This document shows positions 1-9,284 of a stretch of 64,000 nt of DNA, piece after piece; the first letter of the stretch is position 1, and each line of letters begins with the position of its first letter. Origin of the DNA: Pseudaminobacter soli (ex Li et al. 2025) (GTDB lineage: Bacteria > Pseudomonadota > Alphaproteobacteria > Rhizobiales > Rhizobiaceae); assembly GCF_029892515.1 (NCBI RefSeq), contig NZ_JARXVF010000002.1:248001-312000 (forward strand), read 5' to 3'. Position numbers and translations under genes: made by a program. The notes beneath the pieces were generated by a model. It made no database searches and had not been told where the DNA came from. It was given only the letters and a program-made list of their open reading frames with translations.

Positions 1-2
1 AT

Positions 3-443
3 CGCCGTGCTGAATTCGGGACAAGCCCCATGCTGAAGCGATCACAGCTCCAGCAGTACGCGCAGCAATACATTTCCGAGTATGACATCCGCCCGCCCAA
101 TGCCGACCTGCGCACTTCGCTCTTTTCGGGCGGCAACCAGCAGAAGATCGTGTTGGCGCGCGAGATCGAACATGATCCGGCGATGTTGCTGGTCGGCCAG
201 CCCACGCGCGGCGTCGATATCGGCGCGATCGAGTTTATCCACCGCAGGCTGATCGAGCTGCGCGACCAGAACAAGGCAATCCTTCTAGTGTCGGTGGAAC
301 TCGACGAGATCAGGGCGCTATCGGACCGCATACTTGTCATGTTCGATGGCGCGATCGTCGGGGAGACAAGCCCGGACGCATCGGAGCGCGAGCTGGGGTT
401 GCTTATGGCCGGCGTTACGCAAGAAGATCAGGGAAGAGGTTAG
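3..443 (+). CDS. Nucleoside/simple-sugar ABC importer ATPase, C-terminal part (cut by window start)
   Basis: The reading frame is open from the first base, so only about the last 146 residues of a roughly 500-residue double-ATPase are present. Visible motifs are the ABC signature FSGGNQQK, the Walker B stretch [14 protein letters not shown] and the H-loop region [11 protein letters not shown]. The QPTRGVD form and the S/E in place of the H-loop histidine are typical of the second ATPase domain of RbsA/NupA-type importers. It energises the two permeases that follow; its stop is immediately followed by the next ATG. The ATG at position 30 is internal, not the start. Confidence 0.9.
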   Translation, partial: RRAEFGTSPMLKRSQLQQYAQQYISEYDIRPPNADLRTSLFSGGNQQKIVLAREIEHDPAMLLVGQPTRGVDIGAIEFIHRRLIELRDQNKAILLVSVELDEIRALSDRILVMFDGAIVGETSPDASERELGLLMAGVTQEDQGRG

Positions 444-1547
444 ATGGCCAGCTTTCTCAATATCAAGCAGGTCGTCGAGTTCGCCGCCCTGCCGCTCATG
501 AATGTCGCCGTCGCCCTGCTGATTTCCGGGCTGGTCGTGCTTTTCGTGGGGCAGAATCCGCTGGAGGCAGTTGGTTATCTCGTCAGTGGTTCGCTGGGGT
601 CGGGGGAGGGGATCGGCTTTACGCTCTACTTCGCCACCAGTTTCATGTTCACGGGGCTCGCGGTGGCGGTGGCATCGCATGCGGGACTTTTCACGATCGG
701 TGCCGAAGGGCAGGCCTATCTCGGCGGTCTTGGCATCGCATTCGTCTGCCTGTCGCTCGATCGGATCGTTCCCTGGTACGTGACGATCGTGCCCGCGGCT
801 GCCGCAGGCATGTTGTTCGGAGCCGCATGGGCCTTCATTCCGGCCTACCTTCAGGCAAAGCGCGGTAGCCACCTCGTCATCACGACGATCATGTTCAATT
901 TCATCGCTTCCTCGATCATGATCTACGTGCTGGTCAACCTGATCAAAGAACCCGGCAGCATGGCGCCGCAGACACGCCTCTTTGACAGCGGTGGCCTCGT
1001 GCCGAAGCTCGGCGAAATTCTGCCGGTGAACATCGGCACCGCACCGCTGAACGTCAGCCTGTTCCTAGCCATCGCTGCGGCGGTCTTCGTCTGGGTCCTC
1101 ATCTGGAAGACCAAGCTCGGTTTCGAGATCAGGGCAACGGGCGCAAATCCGGCCGCTGCTCGGAACGCGGGGATCAGCTACGTCAAGATCACCATCGTCT
1201 GCATGCTGATTTCTGGCGCGCTGGCGGGTCTGGCGGGGGTCAACATCCTGATGGGCGACCTCGGCAAGCTGCAGCTCGATTTTCCGGCCGGGATCGGGCT
1301 GGTTGGGGTCGCCGTCGCCCTCATGGGCCGCGGCCATCCGGTGGGGATAGCAGTGGCATCGGTCCTGTTTGGCGTCCTCTACCAGGGTGGCGCGGAAATA
1401 TCCTTCTGGATGCCGAACATTACGCGCGAGCTGATCATACTCATCCAGGGGCTGGTCATTCTCTTCGCAGGCGCGCTGAGCCTTATGTTCCGAAGCTCGG
1501 TCTACTCCCTGTTCGATCTCTTTCGCCCCAAGAAGCCTGAGGCCTGA
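444..1547 (+). CDS. Nucleoside-type ABC transporter permease 1 (BPD_transp_2 family)
   Basis: This 367-residue polytopic inner-membrane protein begins directly after the stop of the ATPase gene. It carries the family motif FTIGAEGQAYLGG near residue 90 and the cytoplasmic coupling segment RATGANPAAARNAGIS near residue 230. Length and motifs match the first permease of YufP/NupP-type nucleoside importers. It pairs with the next gene, and the downstream nucleoside hydrolase supports a nucleoside substrate. Substrate identity is inferred from context; sugars are the main alternative. Confidence 0.9.
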   Translation: MASFLNIKQVVEFAALPLMNVAVALLISGLVVLFVGQNPLEAVGYLVSGSLGSGEGIGFTLYFATSFMFTGLAVAVASHAGLFTIGAEGQAYLGGLGIAFVCLSLDRIVPWYVTIVPAAAAGMLFGAAWAFIPAYLQAKRGSHLVITTIMFNFIASSIMIYVLVNLIKEPGSMAPQTRLFDSGGLVPKLGEILPVNIGTAPLNVSLFLAIAAAVFVWVLIWKTKLGFEIRATGANPAAARNAGISYVKITIVCMLISGALAGLAGVNILMGDLGKLQLDFPAGIGLVGVAVALMGRGHPVGIAVASVLFGVLYQGGAEISFWMPNITRELIILIQGLVILFAGALSLMFRSSVYSLFDLFRPKKPEA

Positions 1548-1550
1548 GTG

Positions 1551-2525
1551 ATGCAAGAGTTCATGTCCACCGTCATCCTCCTACTGAGCTCGACCCTTCG
1601 TCTGTCGGTGCCGCTCATATTGTGCGGGCTCGCCGGCCTATTCTCGGAACGCTCGGGAGTGTGGGACATCGGCCTGGAAGGCAAGATGCTCTTTGCCGCC
1701 TTCGCGGCTGCCGCAGCCGCTTATCAGTTCGATTCGGCCTGGATCGGGTTGTTCTTCGCGGTCCTTGTCGCCGTGCTCCTCAGTCTCATCCATGGTTTTG
1801 CCTCCGTGACGCACCGGGGCAACCAGATCATCTCCGGGGTTGCGGTCAACTTCATTTCGTCAGGTCTGACAGTTCTTCTGGCGGTGGGCTGGTTCGCGAT
1901 GGGCGGCAGAACGCCTCAACTTCAGCCCGAGGCGCGTTTCCCGACTGTGGTTCTTCCCTTCGCCGAGGAGATGCGCTCGGTTCCCGTTATCGGCGCGGTC
2001 TATGCCGATCTGATTTCCGGCTACAATATTCTCGTCTACGTTGCCTTCGCCGCCGTGCCGATCACGTGGTGGGTGTTCCATCACACGCGGTTCGGGCTGC
2101 GTCTGCGCGCCGTCGGCGAAAATCCCGCTGCGGTCGACACAGCCGGTATCTCCGTCGACTGGCTTCGTTATCGGGCTCTGCTCTGCGGCGCGATATTGTG
2201 CGGCATCGCTGGTGCCTATCTCTCGGTGGCACAATCAGCCGGCTTTGTCCGGGAGATGTCCGCGGGCAAGGGGTACATGGCGCTGGCAGCACTGATCTTC
2301 GCCAAATGGCGTCCGATTCCCGTCTTGTTCGCGTGCCTTCTTTTTGGCTTTCTGGAAGCCCTTTCCATCCGCTTTCAGGCAATCGACTTCGGATTGGGCC
2401 CGGAACTCTCCACGCAGATCGTCCAGTCTCTCCCCTATGTCCTCACAGTGGTTCTGCTGGCCGGATTCATGGGCCGCGCCATTCCGCCCAAAGCCGGTGG
2501 CATACCTTATACGAAAGAGCGTTGA
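1551..2525 (+). CDS. Nucleoside-type ABC transporter permease 2 (BPD_transp_2 family)
   Basis: This 324-residue membrane protein is the second half of the permease pair. Motifs are DIGLEGKMLFAAF near residue 40 and RAVGENPAAVDTAGIS near residue 185, paralogous to those in the preceding permease. The upstream TGA is followed by GTG (1548) and then ATG (1551); I chose the ATG because it is better spaced from an upstream GAGG. Its TGA abuts the ATG of the nucleoside hydrolase, so the four genes are surely one transcript. Confidence 0.9.
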   Translation: MQEFMSTVILLLSSTLRLSVPLILCGLAGLFSERSGVWDIGLEGKMLFAAFAAAAAAYQFDSAWIGLFFAVLVAVLLSLIHGFASVTHRGNQIISGVAVNFISSGLTVLLAVGWFAMGGRTPQLQPEARFPTVVLPFAEEMRSVPVIGAVYADLISGYNILVYVAFAAVPITWWVFHHTRFGLRLRAVGENPAAVDTAGISVDWLRYRALLCGAILCGIAGAYLSVAQSAGFVREMSAGKGYMALAALIFAKWRPIPVLFACLLFGFLEALSIRFQAIDFGLGPELSTQIVQSLPYVLTVVLLAGFMGRAIPPKAGGIPYTKER

Positions 2526-3452
2526 ATGACTGAACGTATTATCATCGATTGTGATCCAGGTGTTGACGATGCCGCGGCGATCCTGCTCGCGCTCGGGTCT
2601 CGCGAAGTCGAAATACTCGGCATCACCGCGGTTGCCGGCAACATCCCCATCGAGAAAACGGAGGCCAATGCGCGGCGTATTTGCGAGCTGGCCAACCGGA
2701 CGGATATTCGCGTTTTCCAGGGCTGCGGCCGGTCGCTGCTCTACCCCGACCGGGCGGGCGTCACGGTGCATGGCGATGACGGGTTGGGCGACATCGGCCT
2801 TCAGAAGCCATCGTCCGCCCCGGCTGAACGCTCCGCCGTGCAATTCATCATTGATCAGGTGCGCTCTGCACCGGGCGAGGTAACCATTGCGACGCTCGGC
2901 CCGATGACCAATATCGCCGTCGCGCTCGCGATCGATCCCGGCATCGCACCGCTGATCAAGCGCATTGTCTTCATGGGCGGCGCCGCTTTTTGCTCGGGCA
3001 ACATCAAGGAACGGGCGGAGTTCAACTTCTATTTCGATCCGCACGCCGCCCAAGCGGTCATGGCCTCGGCCATTCCCATGGTCATGTTCGGCCTCGATGT
3101 CACCCACAAGGCGATCATCACGAAGGAGCGGACGGAGCGGTTGAAGCGTCTCGGGAAGATCGGCAGCACCATCGCCGATATGCTGACCGCCTATGGCGCC
3201 GGCGACCCCTGCCTGCACGATCCCTGCGTCATCGCCTATCTCATCGAACCGGAGATATTCTCCGGCGTTGATGGATTCGTCGAGGTCGACTGCAACTCGT
3301 CCCTTGCCATCGGACAGAGCGTCGTCAGCGTAACCCAGAGGGAACTCGCCGGCCGCGCGCCGAATTGCCTGGTCATGACCGACGTCGACCACGACCGCTT
3401 GTTCGCTCTTCTCGAAGAACGCTATGCTCGCGTGGAGCTCGAAGCCGCGTAG
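2526..3452 (+). CDS. Nucleoside hydrolase (inosine/uridine-preferring family)
   Basis: This 308-residue enzyme should hydrolyse the N-glycosidic bond of imported ribonucleosides, giving ribose and a free base in the cytoplasm. The N-terminal Asp cluster IIDCDPGVDDAAAILLAL (residues 5-22) is the Ca2+- and ribose-binding signature of the family, and GPMTNIAVAL near residue 125 is also characteristic. Length is normal for the family (about 310). It is the last gene of the operon with the nucleoside-type ABC importer. Base preference (purine or pyrimidine) cannot be read from the sequence. Confidence 0.92.
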   Translation: MTERIIIDCDPGVDDAAAILLALGSREVEILGITAVAGNIPIEKTEANARRICELANRTDIRVFQGCGRSLLYPDRAGVTVHGDDGLGDIGLQKPSSAPAERSAVQFIIDQVRSAPGEVTIATLGPMTNIAVALAIDPGIAPLIKRIVFMGGAAFCSGNIKERAEFNFYFDPHAAQAVMASAIPMVMFGLDVTHKAIITKERTERLKRLGKIGSTIADMLTAYGAGDPCLHDPCVIAYLIEPEIFSGVDGFVEVDCNSSLAIGQSVVSVTQRELAGRAPNCLVMTDVDHDRLFALLEERYARVELEAA

Positions 3453-3525
3453 ATTGCATTCTCGCAATACTTCGTTTTGCCAAATGGCTTGGGCGGAAGC
3501 TGATCCGAGATCAGATGGCTTCCGC

Positions 3526-3979
3526 CTAATCTGCAGTGGCCGTCAGGGTGACGTTGCCAGTATTATGCCAGCGTACCCAGAGATGGCGGCCATTGTCGCT
3601 TTTGCGGCTGTATGGGCGAAGAATTGGCCGCCATCGAAAGGGAGCTCCCAGTTCGGGCTGACTGAACCCTCCATGCTCTCGCCACGACGCGAATTGACCC
3701 GGAGGCGAGTCCGGACTTCCGATTGCGAACGGTAGCTTCGCGCCCATGTCCGCCATAGTGACAGGCTCGACCGTTTCCTGAAACCGGACATCGCGAGTAG
3801 CCGTTTGTCCAATTCAGGAATTGGTCCCCTCCACGGTCAATTGAGCCCGGTGTGAAATGCCGGCTCAACACGTACGTCACGTTGGTTCCGGCGTTCGCAT
3901 CCCGGACCTTCAAGTGCTTGATGTCATGGTTGACGCTGAAAATATGGGTGGCACTTGAGCTGTACTGGATGCCGCCCAT
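3526..3979 (-). pseudogene. Degenerate minus-strand coding remnant of unknown family
   Basis: Within the roughly 635-base gap between the nucleoside hydrolase and the IS3 remnant, two minus-strand frames look protein-like and appear to continue one another. One reads NWTNGYS near 3800; the other, after a shift, reads VTMADMGAKLPFAIGSPDSP and ends HLWVRWHNTGNVTLTATAD. The join suggests a frameshifted gene fragment. I do not recognise the family. Nothing else was seen in 3453-4087. Confidence 0.3.
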
Positions 3980-4087
3980 TATGGAGCAGGAATTCGATGA
4001 CGTGGTTGATCCGACCTGCTCACTACAAACTGGGTCATCCGGGTTGGAATTTTCTACGTATTATCCGGTGATGCAAGCGGAGGTTCC

Positions 4088-4233
4088 ATGAAAGCATCGA
4101 AGTGCATGGAGGCGCAGATCGTGTTTGTGCTGAAGCAGGCACAGTGACGATACGCCGATTGGGGAGGTCTGCCGGAAGGCCGGGATTAGCGACGCGACGT
4201 TCTACAACTGACGCAAGAAGTATCCGGCTTGAT
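4088..4233 (+). pseudogene. IS3-family transposase OrfA remnant
   Basis: The 5' end reads MKASKCMEAQIVFVLKQA and then, after a +1 shift, DDTPIGEVCRKAGISDATFY-N-stop-RKKY. This is the N-terminal helix-turn-helix of IS3-group OrfA. It is inactivated by an internal frameshift near 4145 and by TGA replacing the expected Trp codon (TGG). OrfB and terminal repeats are absent, so this is a fossil. Confidence 0.82.
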
Positions 4234-4304
4234 GTCGTCGAACATGTCAGGGCCTTCGCCGAAGGGCAAGGCGTGACGATCCGGCCGCGGCCCGCAAAGC
4301 CACA

Positions 4305-5237
4305 TCATCGCCGAAAAAGTTGGCGCCAACGATGCGGCGTCATGCCGGCGGATTGCTTCAGCGCGGTGGTGAAGTGACTCTGGCTGGAAAAGCCGCAGTT
4401 TTCGGCAATCTCGCAGATAGAGGCGTTGGTGTCGGTCAGCAATTCCTTTGCCTTTTCCAGGCGCTCCTGCATGAGCCAACGATGCGGAGTTTCGCCCAGT
4501 TCCTGATAGAAGCTGCGGGCGAAATGTCTTCGGCTGAGGCCCGCAGCTTCGGCCAGGTGCTCCAGGCCGATCTCGTTCCCGAGATTGTTGTCGACGAATT
4601 CCTTGACGCGCTTGAGCCGCCATTGCGGTAGCGCTATCGCCGTATTCGGTTGAAGATCCGTCCCGGCCTTGAGCAGCAATTGCGAAAGGATCGATGTCAG
4701 CAATCCGTCTGCCAAATGGTCGTGGGCAACCTCATGTCCGGCGGTGGTCTCCCAAAGTCTATTCATCAGCACTTCGATGAAGGGGTCGGCCCATGTATGT
4801 TCGCAGAGCTTCCAGAATGCCGCTCCGATCTGTCGCGGACATGCGGCGCCGAGGACGTTACGAATCGTATCGTTTGGAACCGCGAGAACCAGGATCTTGC
4901 GGCTGCCGTCTACCTCCCATCTGCTCTCGGTCTCGGCCGGGACGACGAGCATTCGGCCGGCCTCCGCCTTCTGGCGATGACGATACTCGCCGATCTTCCA
5001 GCCCCAATTGCAATTATTCTGGACCTCGAGGGGAAGGGCAAGAACCGTCTCGTCAAATGCCGGATCGCTAAAATCGTGCGGCCCTTGCTCGACAAGTATC
5101 ATGCGGAACGCTAGTCGCCCCGAGGGGCGACGATGCTCTTGAGGGAACTTCCCGTAACCCGACCCCTGATAAAAGTCAGAATAGTCGCTCCATGCGCTAT
5201 TCGACATTGGAGGACCTGACCGAGAATTCCTTTGCAT
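4305..5237 (-). CDS. AraC/XylS-family transcriptional regulator
   Basis: This is a 310-residue regulator. Residues 1-200 form a probable ligand-sensing domain without a recognisable fold. Residues 205-310 are a double helix-turn-helix AraC DNA-binding domain with ISLE-type elements such as LAEAAGLSRRHFARSFYQEL and IAENCGFSSQSHFTTALKQ. It is divergent from the acetaldehyde dehydrogenase gene across about 260 bases, making it the obvious candidate regulator of the catabolic cluster that begins at 5498. A second in-frame ATG at 5207 is possible; neither start has a strong ribosome-binding site. Inducer unknown. Confidence 0.88.
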   Translation of the reverse strand: MQRNSRSGPPMSNSAWSDYSDFYQGSGYGKFPQEHRRPSGRLAFRMILVEQGPHDFSDPAFDETVLALPLEVQNNCNWGWKIGEYRHRQKAEAGRMLVVPAETESRWEVDGSRKILVLAVPNDTIRNVLGAACPRQIGAAFWKLCEHTWADPFIEVLMNRLWETTAGHEVAHDHLADGLLTSILSQLLLKAGTDLQPNTAIALPQWRLKRVKEFVDNNLGNEIGLEHLAEAAGLSRRHFARSFYQELGETPHRWLMQERLEKAKELLTDTNASICEIAENCGFSSQSHFTTALKQSAGMTPHRWRQLFRR

Positions 5238-5497
5238 CTGGCCGCCCTGCCACCGAGAATGAGCCTACAATGGTTGTGCACACTTGCCGGCGCGTTGATA
5301 AGCGGAACGCCGTGACTAGGCAATAGGCCCTCCTTGGCGCGGCTCCGCTTCAATTGGCGATTTACTGTCAAAAATGGCTCTATGGAGCAAGCACGGCCAC
5401 GCCCATGGGGCTAGGTTGGGGAGGATTGTCGAACATCGAGCCTCAGCCCTGACGCAAGAGGACGAGTCCGACGCCTGTGCGCCAGGAAAGAAGCGGA

Positions 5498-6430
5498 ATG
5501 CCAAAGATAAAGTCAGCGATAATTGGCTCAGGCAACATCGGGACCGACCTGATGATGAAGATCATGCGCAACTCCACGACTTTGGAGGTTGCGGCGCTCA
5601 TAGGCGTCGATTCCGGTTCCGACGGCTTGGCGCGCGCGGCGCGCGTCGGTGTCGCAACGAGCCACGACGGCATAGATGGCCTGGTGCGCATGCCCGAATT
5701 TCAAGACATTCGTATTGTATTCGACGCGACTTCTGCCGCCGCACATTCGAAGCATGATGCGATATTGCGCCGGCATGGCAAACAGGTCATCGACCTCACC
5801 CCGGCTGCCATAGGTCCCTACGTCGTCCCGCCGGTAAACCTGGACAGCCATCTCGATACGCAAAACGTCAATATGGTCACCTGCGGCGGGCAGGCAACGA
5901 TCCCAGTCGTGGCGGCGGTAAGCCGCGTCGCGACGGTGCATTATGCCGAGATCGTGGCTTCGATCGCTTCGAAGTCGGCAGGACCCGGAACGCGGGCAAA
6001 CATCGACGAGTTCACCCATACGACCTCGCGGGCATTGGAAAGCGTCGGGGGTGCGGTTCGAGGAAAGGCGGTCATCGTTCTCAATCCGGCTGAGCCGCCG
6101 CTGATAATGCGAGATACGGTGTTCTGCCTGTGCGACACCGCCGATGTAGGGGCGATAAGGGAGTCCGTCGAGACCATGGTCCGGTCGGTCCAGGAATATG
6201 TTCCTGGCTACCGGTTGAAACAGGAAGTCCAGATCCAGCGTATCGGCGCGGATGCCCCGCTGCGCATGCCGCAGAGAGATGCGCCGTTCACGGGCCTGAA
6301 AGTCTCCGTTTTCCTCGAGGTGGAAGGTGCCGCGCACTATTTGCCGGCCTATGCCGGCAATCTCGATATCATGACGTCGGCAGCGCTGCGGACTGCCGAG
6401 CGCCTCGCCGAACTTCGCAACTGGAATTGA
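5498..6430 (+). CDS. Acetaldehyde dehydrogenase, CoA-acylating (MhpF/DmpF type)
   Basis: This 310-residue enzyme oxidises acetaldehyde (or a short aldehyde) with NAD+ and CoA to acetyl-CoA. It shows the N-terminal NAD-binding motif [12 protein letters not shown] (residues 8-19) and the catalytic Cys129 in [13 protein letters not shown]. The start at 5498 is preceded by AGGAAAG and matches the family N-terminus; the upstream in-frame GTG at 5477 is less likely. The next gene, 3 bases downstream, encodes the aldolase that normally forms a substrate-channelling complex with this dehydrogenase. Confidence 0.95.
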   Translation: MPKIKSAIIGSGNIGTDLMMKIMRNSTTLEVAALIGVDSGSDGLARAARVGVATSHDGIDGLVRMPEFQDIRIVFDATSAAAHSKHDAILRRHGKQVIDLTPAAIGPYVVPPVNLDSHLDTQNVNMVTCGGQATIPVVAAVSRVATVHYAEIVASIASKSAGPGTRANIDEFTHTTSRALESVGGAVRGKAVIVLNPAEPPLIMRDTVFCLCDTADVGAIRESVETMVRSVQEYVPGYRLKQEVQIQRIGADAPLRMPQRDAPFTGLKVSVFLEVEGAAHYLPAYAGNLDIMTSAALRTAERLAELRNWN

Positions 6431-6433
6431 TCG

Positions 6434-7447
6434 ATGCCGAGACTGTTCATCCTCGATGTGACGCTGCGTGACGGCATGCATGCAATCCGCCATCAGTACG
6501 ATCTGGGCCATGTCCGCGAAATAGCCAGCGCGCTTGACGACGCGGGCGTCGATGGGATCGAGGTCGGTCATGGCGACGGGCTGGACGGCTCCAGCATTGC
6601 CTATGGGTTCAGCCGCCATACCGATATCGCCTATATCAGGGAGGCTGCGAAAGTCTGCAAGCACGCAAAGCTGACCACCGTGCTGCTTCCCGGCATCGGC
6701 ACAATCGACGACCTGAAACGGGCGCGTGACGCAGGCATACAGTCGATCCGCATTGCCACGCACAGCACCGAGGCGGATGTCTCCGAGCAGCATATCGCGG
6801 CAGCCAAGGAGATGGGGCTCGATGTCTCGGGGTTCCTGATGATGTCTTCGGCCAATTCCCCCGACGGGTTGGCCGGACAGGCGCGGTTGATGGAAAGCTA
6901 TGGAGCGGACTGCATCTATGTCGCGGACTCGGCGGGCGGCTTGACCATGCGCTCCATTGCCGAGCGCTTCCAGGCCTTCGACGCCGTGCTCGATACCGGT
7001 ACGCAGCGTGCCATCCATGCCCACGAAAATCTTTCCCTGTCCGTGGCGAACTCGGTCACGGCGGTGGAAAATGGCGCAACCAGGGTCGATGCTTCGCTCG
7101 CGGGCATGGGCGCTGGCGCCGGCAACTGTCCGATCGAGGCTTTCGTGGCGGTGGCCAACCTCTATGGATGGGAACACGGTTGCGACCTGTTCAAGCTTCA
7201 GGATGCGGCTGACGACCTCGTGCGTCCGATCCAGGATCGCCCGGTTCGCGTGGATCGTGAGACGCTCACACTCGGCTATGGCAGCGTCTATTCCAGCTTT
7301 CTGCGTCACGCAGAGAAAGCTGCCGAGCAATTTGATCTCGACCCGCGTGCGATCCTGATCGAGATCGGTCGGCGCCGTTTGATCGGCGGGCAGGAAGACA
7401 TGATCGTGGATGTGGCGCTCGATCTGGTCGAGCGGGGCAATGCCTAA
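6434..7447 (+). CDS. 4-hydroxy-2-oxovalerate aldolase (MhpE/DmpG type)
   Basis: This 337-residue metal-dependent class II aldolase of the HMG-CoA-lyase-like superfamily cleaves 4-hydroxy-2-oxo acids to pyruvate and an aldehyde. Visible motifs are [10 protein letters not shown] (residues 8-17, with the Arg/Asp pair that binds pyruvate and metal) and the metal-binding [10 protein letters not shown] near residue 195. The aldehyde is expected to be channelled to the adjacent acylating dehydrogenase. Family length is normal. There is no ring-cleavage dioxygenase nearby, so the feed into this step must come from elsewhere (see findings). Confidence 0.95.
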   Translation: MPRLFILDVTLRDGMHAIRHQYDLGHVREIASALDDAGVDGIEVGHGDGLDGSSIAYGFSRHTDIAYIREAAKVCKHAKLTTVLLPGIGTIDDLKRARDAGIQSIRIATHSTEADVSEQHIAAAKEMGLDVSGFLMMSSANSPDGLAGQARLMESYGADCIYVADSAGGLTMRSIAERFQAFDAVLDTGTQRAIHAHENLSLSVANSVTAVENGATRVDASLAGMGAGAGNCPIEAFVAVANLYGWEHGCDLFKLQDAADDLVRPIQDRPVRVDRETLTLGYGSVYSSFLRHAEKAAEQFDLDPRAILIEIGRRRLIGGQEDMIVDVALDLVERGNA

Positions 7448-7771
7448 TGCCGACATCGGGAAGGGGTTAAGGGCGGCGAGGCGTGTACGCAGTGGCCTGC
7501 CTGTGAAATTTCCGACCTTTTGAAAGAAAAAATCCGCGGACAGAAAGTTTATGGTGCCTTTTGCAAATCGGCGGCAAGGGGGCAGACGTCCACCGCCGGT
7601 ATGTGGGGGAAAACATAAAACCATGATGACGCGGCACGCAGAGAGAGCAAACTACCTTATCGGGGGCGGTTCGCCGTTGAGCCGGCCTGGAGGCTGGAGA
7701 CGGGTTTCTGCCGGTGCGATTTGTCGTCCATTCGCCAGGCGTGCTCGATTTGGCGGAGCCCGCAAAGCACT
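7448..7771 (+). other. Gene-free spacer before the ABC importer operon
   Basis: About 320 bases separate the aldolase from the first ABC ATPase. No coding signal was seen. The stretch 7510-7545 is locally A-rich and could be part of a promoter, but no clear -35/-10 pair was identified. The gap suggests that the transporter operon has its own promoter. Confidence 0.4.
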
Positions 7772-8560
7772 GTGACGAACGCATTTCCGATTCTGTCCTG
7801 TGAGAATCTGACGATGGACTTCGGCTCTTTTCGGGCCGTTGACGCCTGTTCATTTTCCGTTGCGAAGGGTTCCATAACCGGCCTTGTCGGACCTAATGGC
7901 GCCGGCAAGACCACGGTTTTCAACATGATCGCCGGGGCCCTGCGTCCTAGCAGTGGCCGGATCGTATATCGCGGTGAGGACATCACTGCGCTCGCTCCCG
8001 ATCGGCGGTTTCACAAGGGGGCCGTGCGCACCTTTCAGATACCTCACGAATTCCATCATCTCTCCGTCATCGAAAATCTGATGGTGGTGGCTCCGGCACA
8101 GCCGGGGGAGTCGCTCCTAAGCAACTGGGTCAGCCCTGCGAGGGTGAGGAAAGCCGAGGCCGAGACCTCGCGGAGGGCATGGGAGGCGCTGGAGTTTTTG
8201 GAGCTGACCCATGTTGCACACCAGCGCGCGGGCCAGCTATCGGGCGGCCAGAAGAAGCTCCTCGAACTGGGGCGGACCATCATGACAGATGCGGAACTGG
8301 TCCTGCTCGACGAGCCGGCTGCCGGCGTCAACCGCACCCTGCTCAGGAAGCTGGAAGAGAAGATCGAGTATCTCAACCGGGAGCGCGGCTACACCTTCAT
8401 TCTTATCGAGCATGACATGGAAATGATTGAGCGGTTGTGCGAGCCGGTCATCTGCATGGCCGAGGGCAAGGTGCTTATCGAGGGGAGTTTCCAGACGGTG
8501 CGTTCCGACCCGCGTGTTCTCGAGGCGTATCTGGGAGAGAGGCAGGGAGCCACCGCATGA
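7772..8560 (+). CDS. Branched-chain-amino-acid-type ABC transporter ATPase (LivG-like)
   Basis: This ATPase of about 262 residues has Walker A GPNGAGKTT, the signature LSGGQKKLLELGR, Walker B ELVLLDEPAAGVN and the H-loop FILIEHDMEM. The AAGVN form after Walker B is typical of LivG. The start is uncertain: GTG 7772 gives the family-like N-terminus TNAFPILSCENLTMDFGSF, while the frame is open back to a TTG at 7721. It overlaps the next ATPase by the ATGA motif. It energises uptake of an amino acid or other short carboxylate by the HAAT-family importer encoded here. Confidence 0.93.
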   Translation: MTNAFPILSCENLTMDFGSFRAVDACSFSVAKGSITGLVGPNGAGKTTVFNMIAGALRPSSGRIVYRGEDITALAPDRRFHKGAVRTFQIPHEFHHLSVIENLMVVAPAQPGESLLSNWVSPARVRKAEAETSRRAWEALEFLELTHVAHQRAGQLSGGQKKLLELGRTIMTDAELVLLDEPAAGVNRTLLRKLEEKIEYLNRERGYTFILIEHDMEMIERLCEPVICMAEGKVLIEGSFQTVRSDPRVLEAYLGERQGATA

Positions 8561-9264
8561 CTGCCCTGCTGACCATGAAGAATCTGCGTGGCGGGTATGG
8601 AGACGCGGACATCATTTTTGATCTTTGCATCGAGGTCGCCAAGGGTGAGATCGTGGCCATCGTCGGACCGAACGGAGCGGGCAAGTCCACGGCCATGAAG
8701 TCGATCTTCGGCCTGCTCGATATCCGCGCGGGATCTATTGCTATCGGCGAAACCGACATTACCGGCTGGGTTCCAAATCGTATCGTCAAGGCCGGCATCT
8801 GCTACGTCCCGCAAGTGAAGAATATCTTCAGCGAAATGACCGTCCATGAGAATTTCGAGATGGGGGCCTTTCTTCGCAAAGGCGACTACAGCGCCGCGCT
8901 TGATCGCGTCTACAACCTTTTCCCCGATCTCAGGACGAAGCGGAAAGCGACAGCCGGCAGCCTGTCGGGCGGACAGCGCCAGATGGTCGCCATGGGGCGT
9001 GCATTGATGCTGGATCCGCAGGTTCTACTGCTGGACGAGCCCACCGCAGGCCTTTCGCCAAAATACATGGAGCAGATCTTCCAGATTAGCCGCGATGTCC
9101 GCGATAGCGGCGTGGCGATCCTTCTCGTTGAACAGCATGCAAAGCAGGCTTTGGCTTTTGCCGACCGCGGCTATGTGCTCGCAGCCGGCCGTAACCGACA
9201 TGAAGGTCCGGCCTCCGAGCTCTTGGCGGACCGTCATATCGCCGAAATGTTCCTAGGCGGATAG
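8557..9264 (+). CDS. Branched-chain-amino-acid-type ABC transporter ATPase (LivF-like)
   Basis: This 235-residue second ATPase of the importer carries Walker A GPNGAGKSTAMKSIFGL, the signature LSGGQRQMVAMGRAL, Walker B QVLLLDEPTAGLSP and the H-loop ILLVEQHAKQAL, all as in LivF. The ATG at 8557 overlaps the preceding stop (ATGA), indicating translational coupling. The frame is open further upstream, but that is overlap with livG-like coding sequence. Confidence 0.94.
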   Translation: MTALLTMKNLRGGYGDADIIFDLCIEVAKGEIVAIVGPNGAGKSTAMKSIFGLLDIRAGSIAIGETDITGWVPNRIVKAGICYVPQVKNIFSEMTVHENFEMGAFLRKGDYSAALDRVYNLFPDLRTKRKATAGSLSGGQRQMVAMGRALMLDPQVLLLDEPTAGLSPKYMEQIFQISRDVRDSGVAILLVEQHAKQALAFADRGYVLAAGRNRHEGPASELLADRHIAEMFLGG

Positions 9265-9284
9265 GCGGATAGGCGGCAATCGCA

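Noticed and set aside
5528-7624. 698-codon open frame on the minus strand
   Set aside because: It lies antisense to two clear enzyme genes (acetaldehyde dehydrogenase and aldolase), has no family resemblance and has the Arg/His/Asp-rich composition typical of GC-driven shadow frames.
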